From assembly GCF_933775445.1 (NCBI RefSeq), contig NC_065874.1, positions 33,116,501 to 33,180,500 of the forward strand: 64,000 nucleotides of DNA, given 5' to 3'. The position numbers were made by a program, and so were the translations under genes. How positions within the stretch are numbered: the stretch's first letter is position 1; each line of letters opens with the position of its first letter. Positions 33,292-46,056 of the stretch are shown piece by piece. Below the pieces are notes generated by a model that saw only the letters and a list, made by a program, of their open reading frames with translations, did not search any database and was not told the DNA's origin. This DNA is from Argentina anserina. Taxonomy: Eukaryota; Streptophyta; Magnoliopsida; Rosales; Rosaceae.

Positions 33292-35725
33292 CTACACATC
33301 TTTATCCTTGGCTTCGTCCAGAACAAATTCCACGTATAAATCCTTGAGAGCAATCACAACCGTGGTTATGAGTGGACCCATAATTGCACCCTGGAAAAGA
33401 AGAAGCATAGGTACTGTGTCATGAAATGAAGCGACTCGAGTATACTATATCTTTAACAGAATGGAAGGGGCATCATGTTATTTGTCATGCGAAAATGTAA
33501 TAATTTTAGCTTAAGAATTAATAATCGAGGTGATATGACCAGATGCTTCCCTAAGCATTGTTAAAATACTAGTACCTTCAAACTCAGCAAACAAGGCTTT
33601 GAGTATTGCAAAAGAAAATAAGGAGTCCAATTAGGACATGAGTTGAAGCAAAGCTGGTTCTAATCTTTAATTGACTTAACTTGATGTGAATATTAAGACA
33701 TATGAGTTGAAAGTAAAGCTAGTTAAACTCTTTAATTGGGTTAATTTGGTGTGAATATGCTCCTGGATAGGCACTATACCTCAATATCCGACACGGATTT
33801 GGAAAATTAAATGAATAATGATCGAGTCAAATGTACGAAACATGATCGCTATAATGTAACTTTAAAACGTGAAAAACGTTTACCTCCAATGCAGATGGGA
33901 ACAATGTCATTCCACCAATGATGCTAAGACCTGTAAGATACGCACTATGACCCGGTATATCCTCCTGAATTTCAGAGTAACCATAATCCATAAGCACAAG
34001 ATGACTACTGGACAAGATGATGGCCACTACATATCTGCCTTCCAGCAGCAGTTGAAGAGCTGCTGGAATAGTTGCAAACCAAGATGGAAATATTGGCAGT
34101 ACAGAGCTGAAGATAGCAAGAATGGTGGACATGTACAAGAAGTGTATCTTAAATAATCTGAATAAAAGCCATGTAAGACATCCTTGGAAAATGGCAATCT
34201 CAGCTGTTGCCAAAAGAACACCAGAAATGGCATTATTAAGAACTTCAACGCATCTAACCCTTGCAGACTTTGAAATTGGGAGCATACTCATTGCTTGCTC
34301 AGTCACTCCCCCAGACTCAGATGTGATCAGGTAATACAATACCCAGAAGAACACCATCAGTTGAGACACAAAATTGAATACCTCAGCTGCTCCAGACACA
34401 ATAGAACTCCCAATGGAAAACATAATTTTTGCACTGCCTGCAAAAACTGATTTACTACTGGCCAGCATGCGCTGCGAGACATCCATTCCTTGCATGGCGA
34501 ACCCTTTTGCTTTCTCAACCAAATCCTCCCTGGTGATTACTAATTCTCTAACAATTGCATGCACCTCAGTGTAAATATTTCCCCATTCCCTGTTACTGAT
34601 CCGATTCCTCAAACTCACAAGCTTTTCTGTGTACGGTGATGGGGTAGCTAAAGCATTTGAAGGCTCAGAAGAATTAGCAGACGATCTTATTGCAAAATGC
34701 CTAATCCCAGTGGCAAATTCTGTCAGATTATACTGCATTGCCAAACTATCCAGCTGCTCCGACACTGTCTCATACAACTTGGAACTATATCTATCCACCA
34801 TTCCAGGAACATCATTCTCATCCATCCACTGCTTAACACCAATCTTCTCAGTATAATTACTCTCCTCCACATGTAACTTCACCGAAATCACCGCGTCCTT
34901 ACTCTCAACCCCAATCTTATACGAAAAAAACATGATACCTGCTAAAAACCCCACAATCATAGAAAAAATCAACCCAATAGCCACAATGGTCTTCAACCTA
35001 ACCAAAATCCTCCTAGTGAAAAAAGCACTAATCGGGCTGCGCCTAAAGCTACTACACCTCAAACTCGACACAGTGGACATTGTCGAATCCACACCCTTAG
35101 CACTAAACACAAAGCCTAATCCAACAATCCCCAAACACCCCAGACCACCAATTCTCTCATAAGCAAGTATGAGTATCCAAAACGACACCAGCCACCTCAA
35201 CAGCTTGGAGAACTCACTCCGGTTCCTCCTGCGCTGCTCCGATTTCGGCTTCCGGAGAATCACCCTGAAACAAAGCTCCCTAACCTCCACAAGGGTACCC
35301 ACAAAAACTCGAAAAATGGCAACAGGGACTGCCAGAACAGTCTCAGTGAGTCCCAGCCTCAATGGCTCAGACCAAAACCCAACAAGGGTCTGCTGTATAC
35401 CTCTCAAAGGAATAGAGCAAAGCACAGCCCACTGTATAGGCCTCAAGTACTCCTCTAAAAGCTTACCCACAGCATAGAATATGAAAATGGTGAAGGCCAA
35501 CCCAGCATGGGCCATGGTTATGTACAGAGCTAGCCGTACCTGGGGATCGCCGTTTGGGACGGCTTTCTCATCTGGGCCGGTCTGCTTCGGCTTCTCCGGC
35601 GCCGGCGCCGGAGCCGGCGGCGCGTGAGTTGCTTTACGGATGGAGGCTGATCGGAACATGTCCTGCCATGCAGGATTGGCAGAGTCCGGCTCCGAATTCG
35701 GGTCGGAGTATGGAACTAATGACAT
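33292..35725 (-). CDS. TMEM245 / AI-2E transporter-like membrane protein
   Basis: Two coding exons on the minus strand: 35725-33884 and 33390-33292, joined by a GT..AG intron of 493 bases. The junction reads ...[19 protein letters not shown], matching the conserved AI-2E-transporter (former UPF0118) C-terminal block. From the ATG at 35725 ([14 protein letters not shown]) the product has 646 residues; an upstream in-frame ATG at 35899 would add 58. I prefer 35725 because the start and the following [13 protein letters not shown] block resemble the Arabidopsis homologue, whereas the extension is low-complexity and Ser-rich. There are several membrane segments (about residues 65-85, 175-200, 240-265 and a C-terminal cluster), with a soluble loop around 270-390. 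The biochemical role in plants is not established. Confidence 0.9.
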
Positions 35726-35918
35726 GGGTGGTAGTGTTAAAGATTGAATCTTTAGTGAGGGAGTGGATGAAAGTTTGAATCTTTTAGTGAAAAGTTTGAG
35801 TCTTTGTTGAGTTTGGATTGTTGGGTTTTTGGAGGGTTGAGCTGAAATGGCAGGAAAATCAAGAACAGAGAAACAGAGAGATGGGGATTGGAACCCCAAT
35901 TGGGTAAACTGGATATAT

Positions 35919-35919
<1 letters not shown>

Positions 35920-35955
<36 letters not shown>
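35920..35955. repeat. (GA)n microsatellite in the 5' leader of the TMEM245-like gene
   Basis: About 17 GA dinucleotides on the plus strand, meaning CT repeats in the minus-strand leader. Such CT-rich leaders are common in plants and often length-variable. Confidence 0.85.
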
Positions 35956-35957
<2 letters not shown>

Positions 35958-36941
35958 TTTGAGGTGAGGGTGATGGTGAAAGGTGGTGGACTTTTGACCA
36001 TAAATGGAGGAGGTAGGAGGAGAAGAAGCAGATGATGTGGGAAACAGAGAAGCTGTTCTGGCTGGCTTTATTCTATCTGACAGAGTTGGTTGTTTCTTTG
36101 TTTGACGAATTGAGAGAGGGGGGCCAGTTATTACAGTTATACATCTTCCGTAGTCGGCAGGCAGTCATAGAAACATGAATTTTCCACTTGTTTTCTTCTT
36201 TCTTTCTTCTCCCTTGTCATTTTCCACTTGTCCCCAGATTTTTGCTCCAAATTTTACTACTAATCAGCTACCTCAATCAACTCATGGCAATTAAGGGAAA
36301 TTAATTTACCAAAATACTTAGTTCTGGGGTTACAAAAGTATTTAAGTTTTGACCTGTAATTAGGGAATATATTCTTATGCAGACTATAGTCATCTCCATA
36401 AACATTGCGTTCGACTTTTTTTTGATAGAACATTGCGTTCGACTTTTGTACTTGTATATGCAAGTTCGTGACTTTATCATTCTTTTAGGCCATCTTTACA
36501 AAAAGATGGTTAAAAATTAATCCGGGGGATAATGGCACGAGCTATATTCGAATGAGGTATGACCAGCTTATCTCAACTGGTTTAGACAAGAGTTTATATT
36601 AGGGGGAAAAAACTACACATTTAGGATGTGTGCGATCCTCTTGATGATCCTAATTGATTGATGATCTTGGCTCAAGAAAACAATTGATAACAATATCAAC
36701 GTCCACGCCAATAATGCAGACAGCAGACTCATAATTATGAATAGAAAATTAAAAATTATATGAAGCTACAAATCTGATATTTCAACTGGAAAGATTGGCT
36801 CACAAAAGCTAATGATAATAAGCTCAACATTATCCTCATCATAATGTCATAGGCATGGATTAATGTACACAGAAATATATGGTTTTATTTCTTATTAAAA
36901 AATTCGTGTACATGAAGTCTTGTGGAGCACCATTAATACAA
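35956..36941. other. upstream spacer, nothing recognised
   Basis: Promoter side of the minus-strand membrane protein gene followed by AT-rich spacer. A 20-base direct repeat around AACATTGCGTTCGACTTTT occurs at about 36402 and 36430. No gene supported. Confidence 0.4.
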
Positions 36942-37535
36942 TGTAATAACTCAAATTTTCAATACCATCTCTTTTAATTTATCAGAAATTAAGGGAATAG
37001 TAATTTGATTAAATTCACATTTTACGCCTTTTATTTTGTCGTTATTCGAAATAGAAATTGGTTTCAAGAGCCAAATGTGTGTTATTTGATTAAATTCATT
37101 TGACCCAAGAGTCGACTTTTAATCCGTCACTCTTTTCAGGAAATTTCTTTCACGAAATTCGTAGAATTCGTCAATACGAATTCGTAGACGCGCAACACGC
37201 TTTAATCGGATGTCGTATGTAGATGTTGTTAGTAACGGAAGTTTGGTTTCCGATTTTGGAAATAGTATAAAAGGAAGGAGAGGAGATTAGAAATCAGAAA
37301 AGCAGTTTTTGTCCAAAATCAGCTCGGTTACTGTTCACCCGACCCAAAAATCTTATCCGGCTGATTTCTCCACCATCCGACGTCGCCTCGTGTCGTGCCA
37401 CCTATCAAACTGACGGGCTCGACGATCTCCATCTTTTGGGCTACGCCTTGCACTCCGGCGACAACCACACACGGTGCAGCAACTGTCGGAAGTTTCTGCT
37501 GTGTCAGCGCCGCCTCCTCCGGCCACCATCCACAA
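36942..37535 (+). mobile_element. 5' part of an LTR, + orientation
   Basis: Begins TGTAATAACTCAAATTTTC. It contains a promoter-like block (AACGGAAGTTTGGTTTCCGATTTTGGAAATAGTATAAAAGG at about 37236-37275) that corresponds to the same block, in opposite orientation, of the LTRs ending at 39806 and 56269. It is more diverged than those two are from each other. At 37535-37536 it abuts the opposite-orientation LTR directly. Its own 3' end and an internal retrotransposon region are missing. Confidence 0.55.
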
Positions 37536-39806
37536 CAAGCTGAGTACCCATGAGCAGATAACCACCCGTTACCTTCATGCAGTACTATGGCAGACAGACT
37601 AGAGCTCTAACTGTATCGTAACTTTCGCCCGGCCAAAGGCTAGGTTCCGACTTGCCTCACATGTACAATAATCTCACATCATATTGTACCACACATCACG
37701 TCCGAAGACAAATTACAATATCTCACATTTTCCGTGATAAAATCATGTACAATAATCACTCATCATATTGTACGTTTTAAAACTTTCACAATATATCCAT
37801 AATAAAAATCATAACAGTATATTATATAGCAAACTATATATATTCGTATTTATTTACCATTTATACAATATATACATAGTCCACTATATCATATACATGT
37901 CATATTTCATAAACACCTGAAAAATTACGTACGATAATTTCACATCATATCGTACCATTAAAATCACACATGCACAATTTTTTCTGTCATCGAAATGACT
38001 ATTTTTAATGAATTAATAACAGTATGTAATTTAATGAACTATATATATATATATATATGTATTTATTACCATTATACTATATATACGTAGTCCACTAAGT
38101 CATATACATGTTGTAATTCATTAAATAAACACACTTGCAAAAATGTTGAATCACCACGAAGGTAGATTCGTAATTCAGTGAGATTTTACTCACCTTATCG
38201 ACTCGAGCGTAAATCCTCAATTCCGATGATAATTCCTTTCCTCGATTAATGATCACCTTAAAAGAATAAGAAAAGAATTTAGAATCGTTTCGTAAACCTT
38301 TAAATGCCGTAACAGTATTAATTGGTTACTGTTCAGCAATTTTCGGTTTTACGAAATTACTGTTCACGGTTCACTATTCACGGTTACTGTGCAATACTCA
38401 ATTAATACGTATTTCTGTACGTATAAGTACTATATACATATTCCTGTACGTATAAATACTATATACGTATTTCTGTACGTATAAATATTATATACGTATT
38501 TCTGTACGTATAAATATTAATACGTATTTCTGTACGTATAAATATTAATACGTATTTCTGTACGTATAAATATTAATACGTATTTATGTACGTATAAATA
38601 TTAATACGTATTTCTGTACGTATAAATATTAATACGTATTTCTGTACGTATACGTACGATTTAAATGTAAATACAACTCAGTAAATAAAATTTACTAAAT
38701 TACCCTTTTACAAATTACTTTTTACATTTACTGAAAGTAATTTATAATTACATTTACTGAAGGTAAAAATTAATTACATTTACCGTAGTAAATAAAATTT
38801 ACATTTACATTTACCGTTACACAGTAAATTACCAAAATACCCTTTCAGTCAAAACTAATTACACCGCCTCACACGGCGGCGCGTGTGGCGCACGCGCCAC
38901 CTCCGGTCGGCCGCGCGTGGGGCCCACGCGCCGACGCCAACCAAGGTGCGTGTGACGCCACCGCCGTGCCTAAACTCTCCCCCTCCTCCACCTCTATCCT
39001 CCTACGGCCTCCGCCGACCCCTAGGCTATCCCTAGCCTTCTCACGCGCCGCCTCTAGGCGGCGGTATCTCCTCCTTCTTCTCCTCCGCTCCCCCTCTCCG
39101 ATCTACTTCAAACTTCCCCAAAACATTCATAATTACAACAACAAGCAATCCAACAATCGATCTAACCAAAACCCTTACCTAAATCACGAATTGAAATCGT
39201 TGAAGTTCCTTGGTAGATTCGGACCGCCTGCGTTTTCGTCCGAGAATCACGCCGAGCTTCGCAGCGTCGCCGGTGATGCGTCGTGCTCGTGGGGTGGTCA
39301 CGTCGTGGTGGTGAGGTCGTAGCTGCCGGCGGTGAGGAGCGACGCTCGGAGGAGAAGAGAGAGGCTCGGAGGGAAGAGGGAACCGAGAGAGAGAGAGAGA
39401 GAGAAAAGAGAGAGCGGCGGAAAGAGAGAGAGAAGTGAGATGAGGGTTTCTGATTAAGGAAACCCTAATCCCATAATTACCTATTTATACTAGTTTCCAA
39501 ATCGGAAACTAACTTCCGACGTTAATAACTTTTACCGCCGACGTCCGATTCGAACGCGTCACATATCCACGAACTCGTATCGACGAGCTCTACAACTTCC
39601 GTGAAGAAAGTTTTCACAACCGAGCGACGAAATAAAAGTCGATAAATTCGTTCGGAAACGTAACGTTATCTTATTAAACGTTCTCGGAACGTTTCCGTTC
39701 CCGTTTCGTAACGTTTGCAAACAATCATATTCGGTTTAAATCAAACTTCACAACTTAATAGAATTTAATTCAATTCAAATATTGTTTGAAAACGAGGGTT
39801 ATTACA
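37536..39806 (-). mobile_element. LTR (truncated), - orientation, same family as 53075-56269
   Basis: Matches 53748-56269 along its length: GAGTACCCATGAGCAGATAA at the left, a TACGTA-type tandem repeat in the middle, then the GC-rich CACGCGCC block and GAGAGA tracts. The right end TTTGAAAACGAGGGTTATTACA is identical in form. Read on the minus strand it starts TGTAATAACCC and has a promoter-like GTATAAATAGG near 39480-39490. Compared with the 53-kb copy it lacks about 670 bases at its left (LTR 3') end. No flanking duplication could be found, consistent with truncation. Confidence 0.75.
38403..38660. repeat. ~28-bp tandem repeat, 9 copies, inside the LTR
   Basis: The unit TACGTATTTCTGTACGTATA plus AATATTAA is repeated nine times with small changes (ATACATATTCC and TTTATG variants). 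Each unit holds two ACGT cores in inverted TACGTA/ACGTA context, so the array is rich in short palindromes. The same array occurs with 11 copies in the second LTR at 54668-54980. Confidence 0.9.
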
Positions 39807-39976
39807 GTCCAGGACATGTATGTTGTTCTGTGAAGTGTGCCTATTTCTGGTTAAGAATAACAAACAGGAAAGACCAGAAAAAATTGGACAACTTTGCACA
39901 ATGTCCACATGACAGGGTAATCCAATTTACAAAAGATTTATCGGTCCTTGTTTCTGGCGAGATTATGTTGTAGATA
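39807..39976. other. short spacer between LTR and Helitron candidate
   Basis: Host sequence between the LTR end and the Helitron 3' terminus. No gene recognised. Confidence 0.4.
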
Positions 39977-42900
39977 CTAGAAAATAGCCCGCGCGTTGCA
40001 GCGGATTTGACTCTTTTGCAATGAAGTTCACGTAATATTAAAGTAAAATTAGGAAGAAACAACCAAAATTGAAAATAAAAATTGAGTATTGGCATGGACT
40101 AAAAATTGAGTATTAGCATTGACCAAAAGTGCAATAAAAAAATTCCTTTTGTACAAATAAGATCGAGACCATTTTTTTTTGTTTTACATTATTAAAAGTG
40201 CATCAAGTTCATTTATTTGAAGTTTCTCATGATTCACTTGAACAAAGGATAAAAAGAATATTTACTTCTATTTTGTTCATACATCATTATGCTAATATAT
40301 CCATCTTTATAAAATATAGAAATGGATCATGATCATGATCATACAACATCATAGATCACCAACACTTGATTGAATAAGAAGAAAAAACAAAATGAAGGCC
40401 AACATCGAATATAGGAAGAGTAGCAAAAGTTACAGGGAAGAACCAAGCACAAAAACTATATATCAATAGGTATATTAAGTATATTACATAAACTTCTTTG
40501 TAAAAATAGGAAGCTCTACTGGATGAATTCATAACTTAAAGCCATTTACAGTAATGTCTTCCTAATTCCCACAAAAGAATAAAAAAGTAAAACAAATAGA
40601 ATAGAACGAAACATAATAAAATGAGCAACAATTATATCTCATTGGATGAAAACCCAACACCAAAATTCAATCACAAAGCTTGTTCAACTGTCGGAGGCAC
40701 ACTGATTAGCAAGTACGTATAACTAATTCAGCAAGCAGGATCTATATTAGCTTGTTGATTCCCAATGAAATTCTAGAATCACTCTACTCAGAACTGAGCA
40801 AAAAAAAAGAATAAAGATTGAAGTACCTACTGAGAAAGCCACAAACAAAGAACACCACTGATTATCCTCGACGTGAAGATAAGACAGAATGCAGAAACTA
40901 CATTTAAATATTATACACCAAAAGAATATTAGATTAGGCAAAAGTTCTTTAAACTTTAATATATATATTAGTACAATTGATACAAATTGAAACTTCAGCA
41001 TATCTATCAAGTTCAGTTGATGACTTGATGTAAAGTGAATGACAAATTCAAAAACGAAGCATAAAAGTCTGGAAACAAAATTAACTATATTGAGCCTCCT
41101 AGATATATAAGTAAAGCCTTATATCTCTACTAACAGGAGCTAACTGTATTTTAAAACTAATCCTAGCTGTATTTTTAGTTCAACACAGTTTAGGAGTTTT
41201 TTTTTCTTCGTTTCCAAAACTTCATACCTCAAAAAGAATAGTTTTCACGGCTAGTAAAAAATGCAGACTGCCGCTTACCGTTTTGATACACATGGTTTAG
41301 CAAATGTTTCTGGGAAACTCGGGGTACCTTTCTATGCTAAAAGAACAGAAGCAAATGCTTCAGAGTTTCAACTTTTAAAATTTCTGTCTTATTGAGGTAA
41401 TAGTTTCTAATTAATAGTTAGTCAATTTTGGCTGTTGTTTTTGGATTTCAACTCTTACATGCATTTCAATAACACTGATGTTCAATTGTACATGTTCAGT
41501 ATGAGCCATGGAAAAGTAATATCCAACAGCTCAGTAAATGTTCAAATTTCACATGTTACTTCCTGTCAACCAGTTTTTGTAAAAGGTCTTTTTTAGGAAT
41601 CACCATTAGTGGAAGACGGAGGGATTCTAAACAGAATGCTAAAGGTAGCAGAAATAATGGTAAAACCATTAATTTACTTTGCTTCAACTATCAGTAAATG
41701 AAAACTAAGTTGTGTTTGGCAAAGGAAGCAGAATAAACAGTATAGGGTGCTACTGTGGTAGCACAGATAGAGCATGAGAGGGACATTCTCTCTTTGCTAA
41801 TATTTTAATCTGCAGCATTGTTTATAATTTGGCTTGCTTATGATGATTAATGTATAAATATGAAGAATAGTGACATCAGTTGACAACATATGGTTTAGTG
41901 TAGTGTTAACTACTTAACTGTACTACTGTATCATCAAGTATGATCATGAGCTATACTCAAAGTCATATAACCAATAATATGTATTGAAACAGACATAGCA
42001 CATACAAAAACAACTATCTTAGAGTGATGTGCATATGATACTAACTACTAATTTAGTGATTTGTCCATTTCATTTAAAAGAAGACAAAAAAACTTGGAGA
42101 CAATCCACAAAGTTGAAGATGAAATTCAGATACATTTAAGAATCCATTAGAATGAGAAACATATCAAATGAAATCTTTGATGAAGCTAAAGTATACATAC
42201 CTTCTTAAGGAACACCAAAAAACCACAATTTGGTTTTCTATTTTAAATAAGCTACTATTAGTTTTACATCAGTACTGCAACAACATGTTTGATCAAGCAA
42301 ATGTAGTTTTATGGTTCTTTTGACATGCAATTAGGAAATCTCCTGGACACCTCTCAAGTCATCAAAAGCTAGTGACATAATACAGTTAGAAATTTGCTTG
42401 AAATGTTAGACATTATATGCATGCATAAAGACAACCAAGTATTTTGTCCTGCAAGAAGAATACGATCCACTTATTCTAGGATACACTAAAAAAGAGATGA
42501 GACATACCTTAATGAAGCAATCCTATTTATATAATAAATGCAACAACTTCCAATGTGGATTCATTTTTATGCAAATGAATCAGCCATTTGCTTCATCTCA
42601 GGAAGAAAACTTGAGAGCATTATAGTTCACCTTGCACATCACAGTTTGATGAATCTATTCAGTCTTTCATTACCATACCTGAAACAGAATGGGGTTTGCT
42701 AATGTAAGGTTGAACCTAGTTGAGTCATCCCTGATATATCCGCAGGAAATATATCAACTCTAGATCAATTGTAAATTTTTTTTCTTCTGAAATTAGAACA
42801 TAAAAGTTATATTGGTTAGGATTTCATAATCAATGTTTGATACCTATAATCAACCAAGCCAATAAGATTAATTGGTGAAGCTCATGATCTTGATAAGCAT

Positions 42901-44237
42901 TTTAAGAAGGCTACTACACCTAAAAAGCTACAAAATTGAACAAAGAAATAATAAAGTGACAAACCTGACTAAATTATGTACAATGTAATCAAAATTATAG
43001 AACGAAATTGAATGAGAAAAATCAACAAATACTTACAGAGAGGCATTTCAGCAATTTGTAGCTGAGGTGTACAGTAGGAAGGTTAGCAAGAGAAAAGTGG
43101 TTTACAGTATGATAAATATCCAAACATTGCCATGGGCTATTTATATGAGTAAACCACAGCTGTACATACCACGTAGATAACCATCTCTTTATCCTCTCTG
43201 TGAATCGAACGGTTCAAGTACCTATAAAATACATATGAGTTATTCCTAGCAATAACACTCAAAAGTGAAAACCAATAGCAACAATCCAAAAGCTCCTTTA
43301 CTAACCGATCAAGATAGTCGGTAGATAAACCAAGCAATCACCAATTACCTTGGTACCTTAGTACATGGACCACAGTAAATAAACCAAGCAATCACCAATG
43401 CTGAAGGCAAAAAAAAAAAAGGATACAGAGGTCTACGATTTGTAGTTTAGAGATGCAACTTAAACTAAATCAAATTTAATATTTCTTTCAAATCTTACAT
43501 TGAAAATTTGCATTGATTCTCAAAAAAAGAAAAGAAAAGGTGCATAGATTCTAGAAATTATATAAAATTGTACCTTAAAACTGATCCAATCTCGGCTTGA
43601 TTCTTCATTCATGATCTCAATCTCTTTTGATCGATGTGCATCACTCGACAGAGAAGAAAAATCTCTTGAACCAAAGAAGATACAGTATATTAATACAAAA
43701 GGTACACCAAAGTTATTCCTACACATAAAACATATTAATAAGAAACTAAAAGTCTAACAGGAGGTACAGTATCCTTCAATCAAACACCAAATCAAAAATC
43801 ATCTTACAGTGACATAGTCTCTAAGTAAATTATAGATACAATTTAAAGTAATTTGATTTGTTTAGCACTAAAACACCAACAATTATCAGTATATTTGGTT
43901 ACAGTATACAAACCAAGAACTGCATACATCAAGAAAGCACAAAAACTTAAATTAGAATAAGCAACTGAGCATAACTTCTTGATTCCACCGTGAGGCCTCA
44001 CATCTTCAATGAAGTACCCAAGGGGAGCTTTTTTGAGTTTGGTGCATTTAGTACTGCTAGACTTCTACTTGTTTAGTTTAGTTTTCCCACCCCTGTATAA
44101 CAGATCAACTAAAGAGTCAGCACCAATACAAACTGAATAATAGAGTGAGAGGAGACACAAACTACATCAATATAAATTGCACAGAACCAAGAAGCCTTGG
44201 CATTTAATTCAGAATCAAGTAGAGTGCTAACATACAT

Positions 44238-44345
44238 GTATACAAAATTGATAAAATTCAAGTGGGACTACTTTAAAAACTTTGAAACCCATATATATAA
44301 AATTGATAGAACTCAGGTGGGACTACTTTACAACTCTAAACCCTA
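44238..44345. repeat. ~52-bp direct duplication
   Basis: ACAAAATTGATAAAATTCAAGTGGGACTACTTTA at about 44242 is repeated at about 44297 with a few changes. It sits inside the Helitron candidate and has no evident coding meaning. Confidence 0.7.
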
Positions 44346-45477
44346 TCACAGATATAGCTAAAATCTGAAACGTATGACATATATACCCCAATTTAAAAGC
44401 CAGGTGAATGTGGTCTTTTGGTCTTCATATACAATCCCCTCACTTCAAGGTTTTTTTGTTGCATGAAATCAATATTTGAATCAAACCAAAATACCAAATT
44501 AGATGACATAAATGAAGCAAAGGATATTAAGATTCGAACAACCCTTACTAATATAGAGTAATTCATAATTGTATTAAACTGACATAAAATTGGGTGAATT
44601 TATAGTTAATACCAAGGTTCTAAAAAACGCTAGGCGTTAATCGGGCGGACAGCTAAAAACCAGCGCCCAGAGGATTAATCGGATATTAATCGGATTAATT
44701 GGGAATTAATCAGCCCAAAATAGAGGCGGCCAAGGATCTGCGGCCAAGGATTAACTTAATACATAATTTATAGGAGATGGGTTATGGGTTATGCATTATA
44801 GCTCACACGAATAGGGAGATCAAACAATGTACCTTATTTCCGAGCAACAATCTGAATAACCTGGGAAAATAAAACTCAAAATCAGAGAATTTGTTATGGG
44901 TCTCTGTATGTTGCGATCAGAGAGAAATCACAAACAATCAATACCTACTCATAGATTAAAAATTTGTCAATACCATTCAATATAAATAGTCATTAAACTT
45001 CGTAGAACAATTTGCAATTTACTATCACAAAATGTACAGGTTTGGGTGATAGAAAATAAAGATCTTATGTAATTATCAAGTCAGATAGAAAGTAAAATTC
45101 AATAACACACTAAGTCTTGCAGCCTACCAATATTGACTGAGTTGGTAAACAATTCATAAAAAAAAACACAATTGCAGAAAATAAATACAAATCCAAATTT
45201 GCAAACCCTTCTTACAGAAGACCTAAACCATACTGCATATGATTATGTCCAAAATTAAAAGATATATGTACTATTGTTTTTCCTATTTCACTGCCTTCTT
45301 TTTGGTTAATTACCTAATTTTGGTTATGCCAATCTAATTGAAAAGAAGAGAACTTGTACTGATTTCTAGTTCTGCAAATCTAATTGAAGCCCAGAAATCA
45401 AATAGGATTTCTCAATGTAATGCTCTTTATAATGATTTCTCATGTCTTCAGCTGTTTTGACCAAATCCTATTAAACC

Positions 45478-45685
45478 CAAACATCTAAAATCGCAAAAAA
45501 TCCAACACCCAAGTATATGCTCCATCATCACAGAAAGACCCAAATCCTCTTAATTTCTTACTTGAGCAAGAAAAAAGGCTGCCGCATGATCATTGAAATA
45601 CAGTTAAATAATCAATACCCAAACATCTAAAATCGCAAAAAGTCCAAGACCCAAGTATATGCTCGATCATCACAGCAAGAAAAAA
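45478..45685. repeat. ~65-bp direct duplication, 139 bp apart
   Basis: CCCAAACATCTAAAATCGCAAAAA followed by CCAA.ACCCAAGTATATGCTC.ATCATCACAG occurs at about 45477 and again at about 45617. It lies close to the 5'-leader-like block of the captured transcription unit. Confidence 0.75.
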
Positions 45686-46056
45686 CTTCAAACAAAAATT
45701 GAACCAAGTACCAGAATCAATTAACATACCCGGAGAGAGATCGTTTCTTCTATCGCCCCTTGACCTCGATCTATGTCTCTATATCCCTAATGCAATACCA
45801 GAATATGAGGAAGATTTCCAATGAACTGGATAGAGGAGGAACCAACCGATCGAGACTGCTATAGAAGCTTCAGGAATCAGGAGAACGACGCGAGGATGTG
45901 GGAGTTATAAGAAAATGACGATCGTGGACTCTTACATAGACGCAAATGGCAAGAGTGCAGTTATAAGCAGACGGAGGGCATAACCGTAATTTACGCGTGA
46001 GCTGGGAACAGTGCTTAGCTACAGTGCACCGACCAACTCAAAAATAGTATATAGTA

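Larger units (their letters stand above)
39977..46056 (-). mobile_element. probable non-autonomous Helitron with captured transcript exons
   Basis: Read on the minus strand, the left edge ends CCGCTGCAACGCGCGGGCTATTTTCTAG followed by T: a short GC-rich hairpin, about 12 bases, then CTAG next to T. That is the standard Helitron 3' terminus. The 5' edge is less certain; it is placed near TACTATATACTATTTTTGAG at about 46030-46056, without a clean TC. The 6-kb interior has no RepHel frame and no long coding frame. It contains a series of minus-strand splice-donor-like sites (for example near 42197, 42506, 42675, 43571, 44826 and 45727). A 5'-leader-like GC-richer block lies at 45730-45990. These suggest a captured or decayed multi-exon transcription unit. 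Confidence 0.5.

Noticed and set aside
33869..35477. Several + strand open frames opposite the TMEM245-like gene
   Set aside because: They are shadows of the well-supported minus-strand coding exon.
35725..35899. 58-residue N-terminal extension of the TMEM245-like protein as a plastid transit peptide
   Set aside because: Ser/Thr-rich composition would permit it, but the downstream start matches the family's usual beginning and the leader carries a CT repeat close upstream. I left it as an alternative only.
38403..38660. CRISPR-like array
   Set aside because: Regular ~28-bp units, but with no unique spacers; it is a plain tandem repeat inside a plant LTR.
38885..39322. GC-rich Arg/Pro-rich open frame as a gene, and the counterparts at 55174-55819
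   Set aside because: They sit in the GC-rich part of two LTR copies, are not conserved in frame between the copies and have no domain.
44615..44760. Separate MITE with CTAGGCG motifs inside the Helitron candidate
   Set aside because: The GCTAGGCGTTAATCGG and GCGGCCAAGGATTAA phrases look like a dispersed repeat, but only one side is recognisable.
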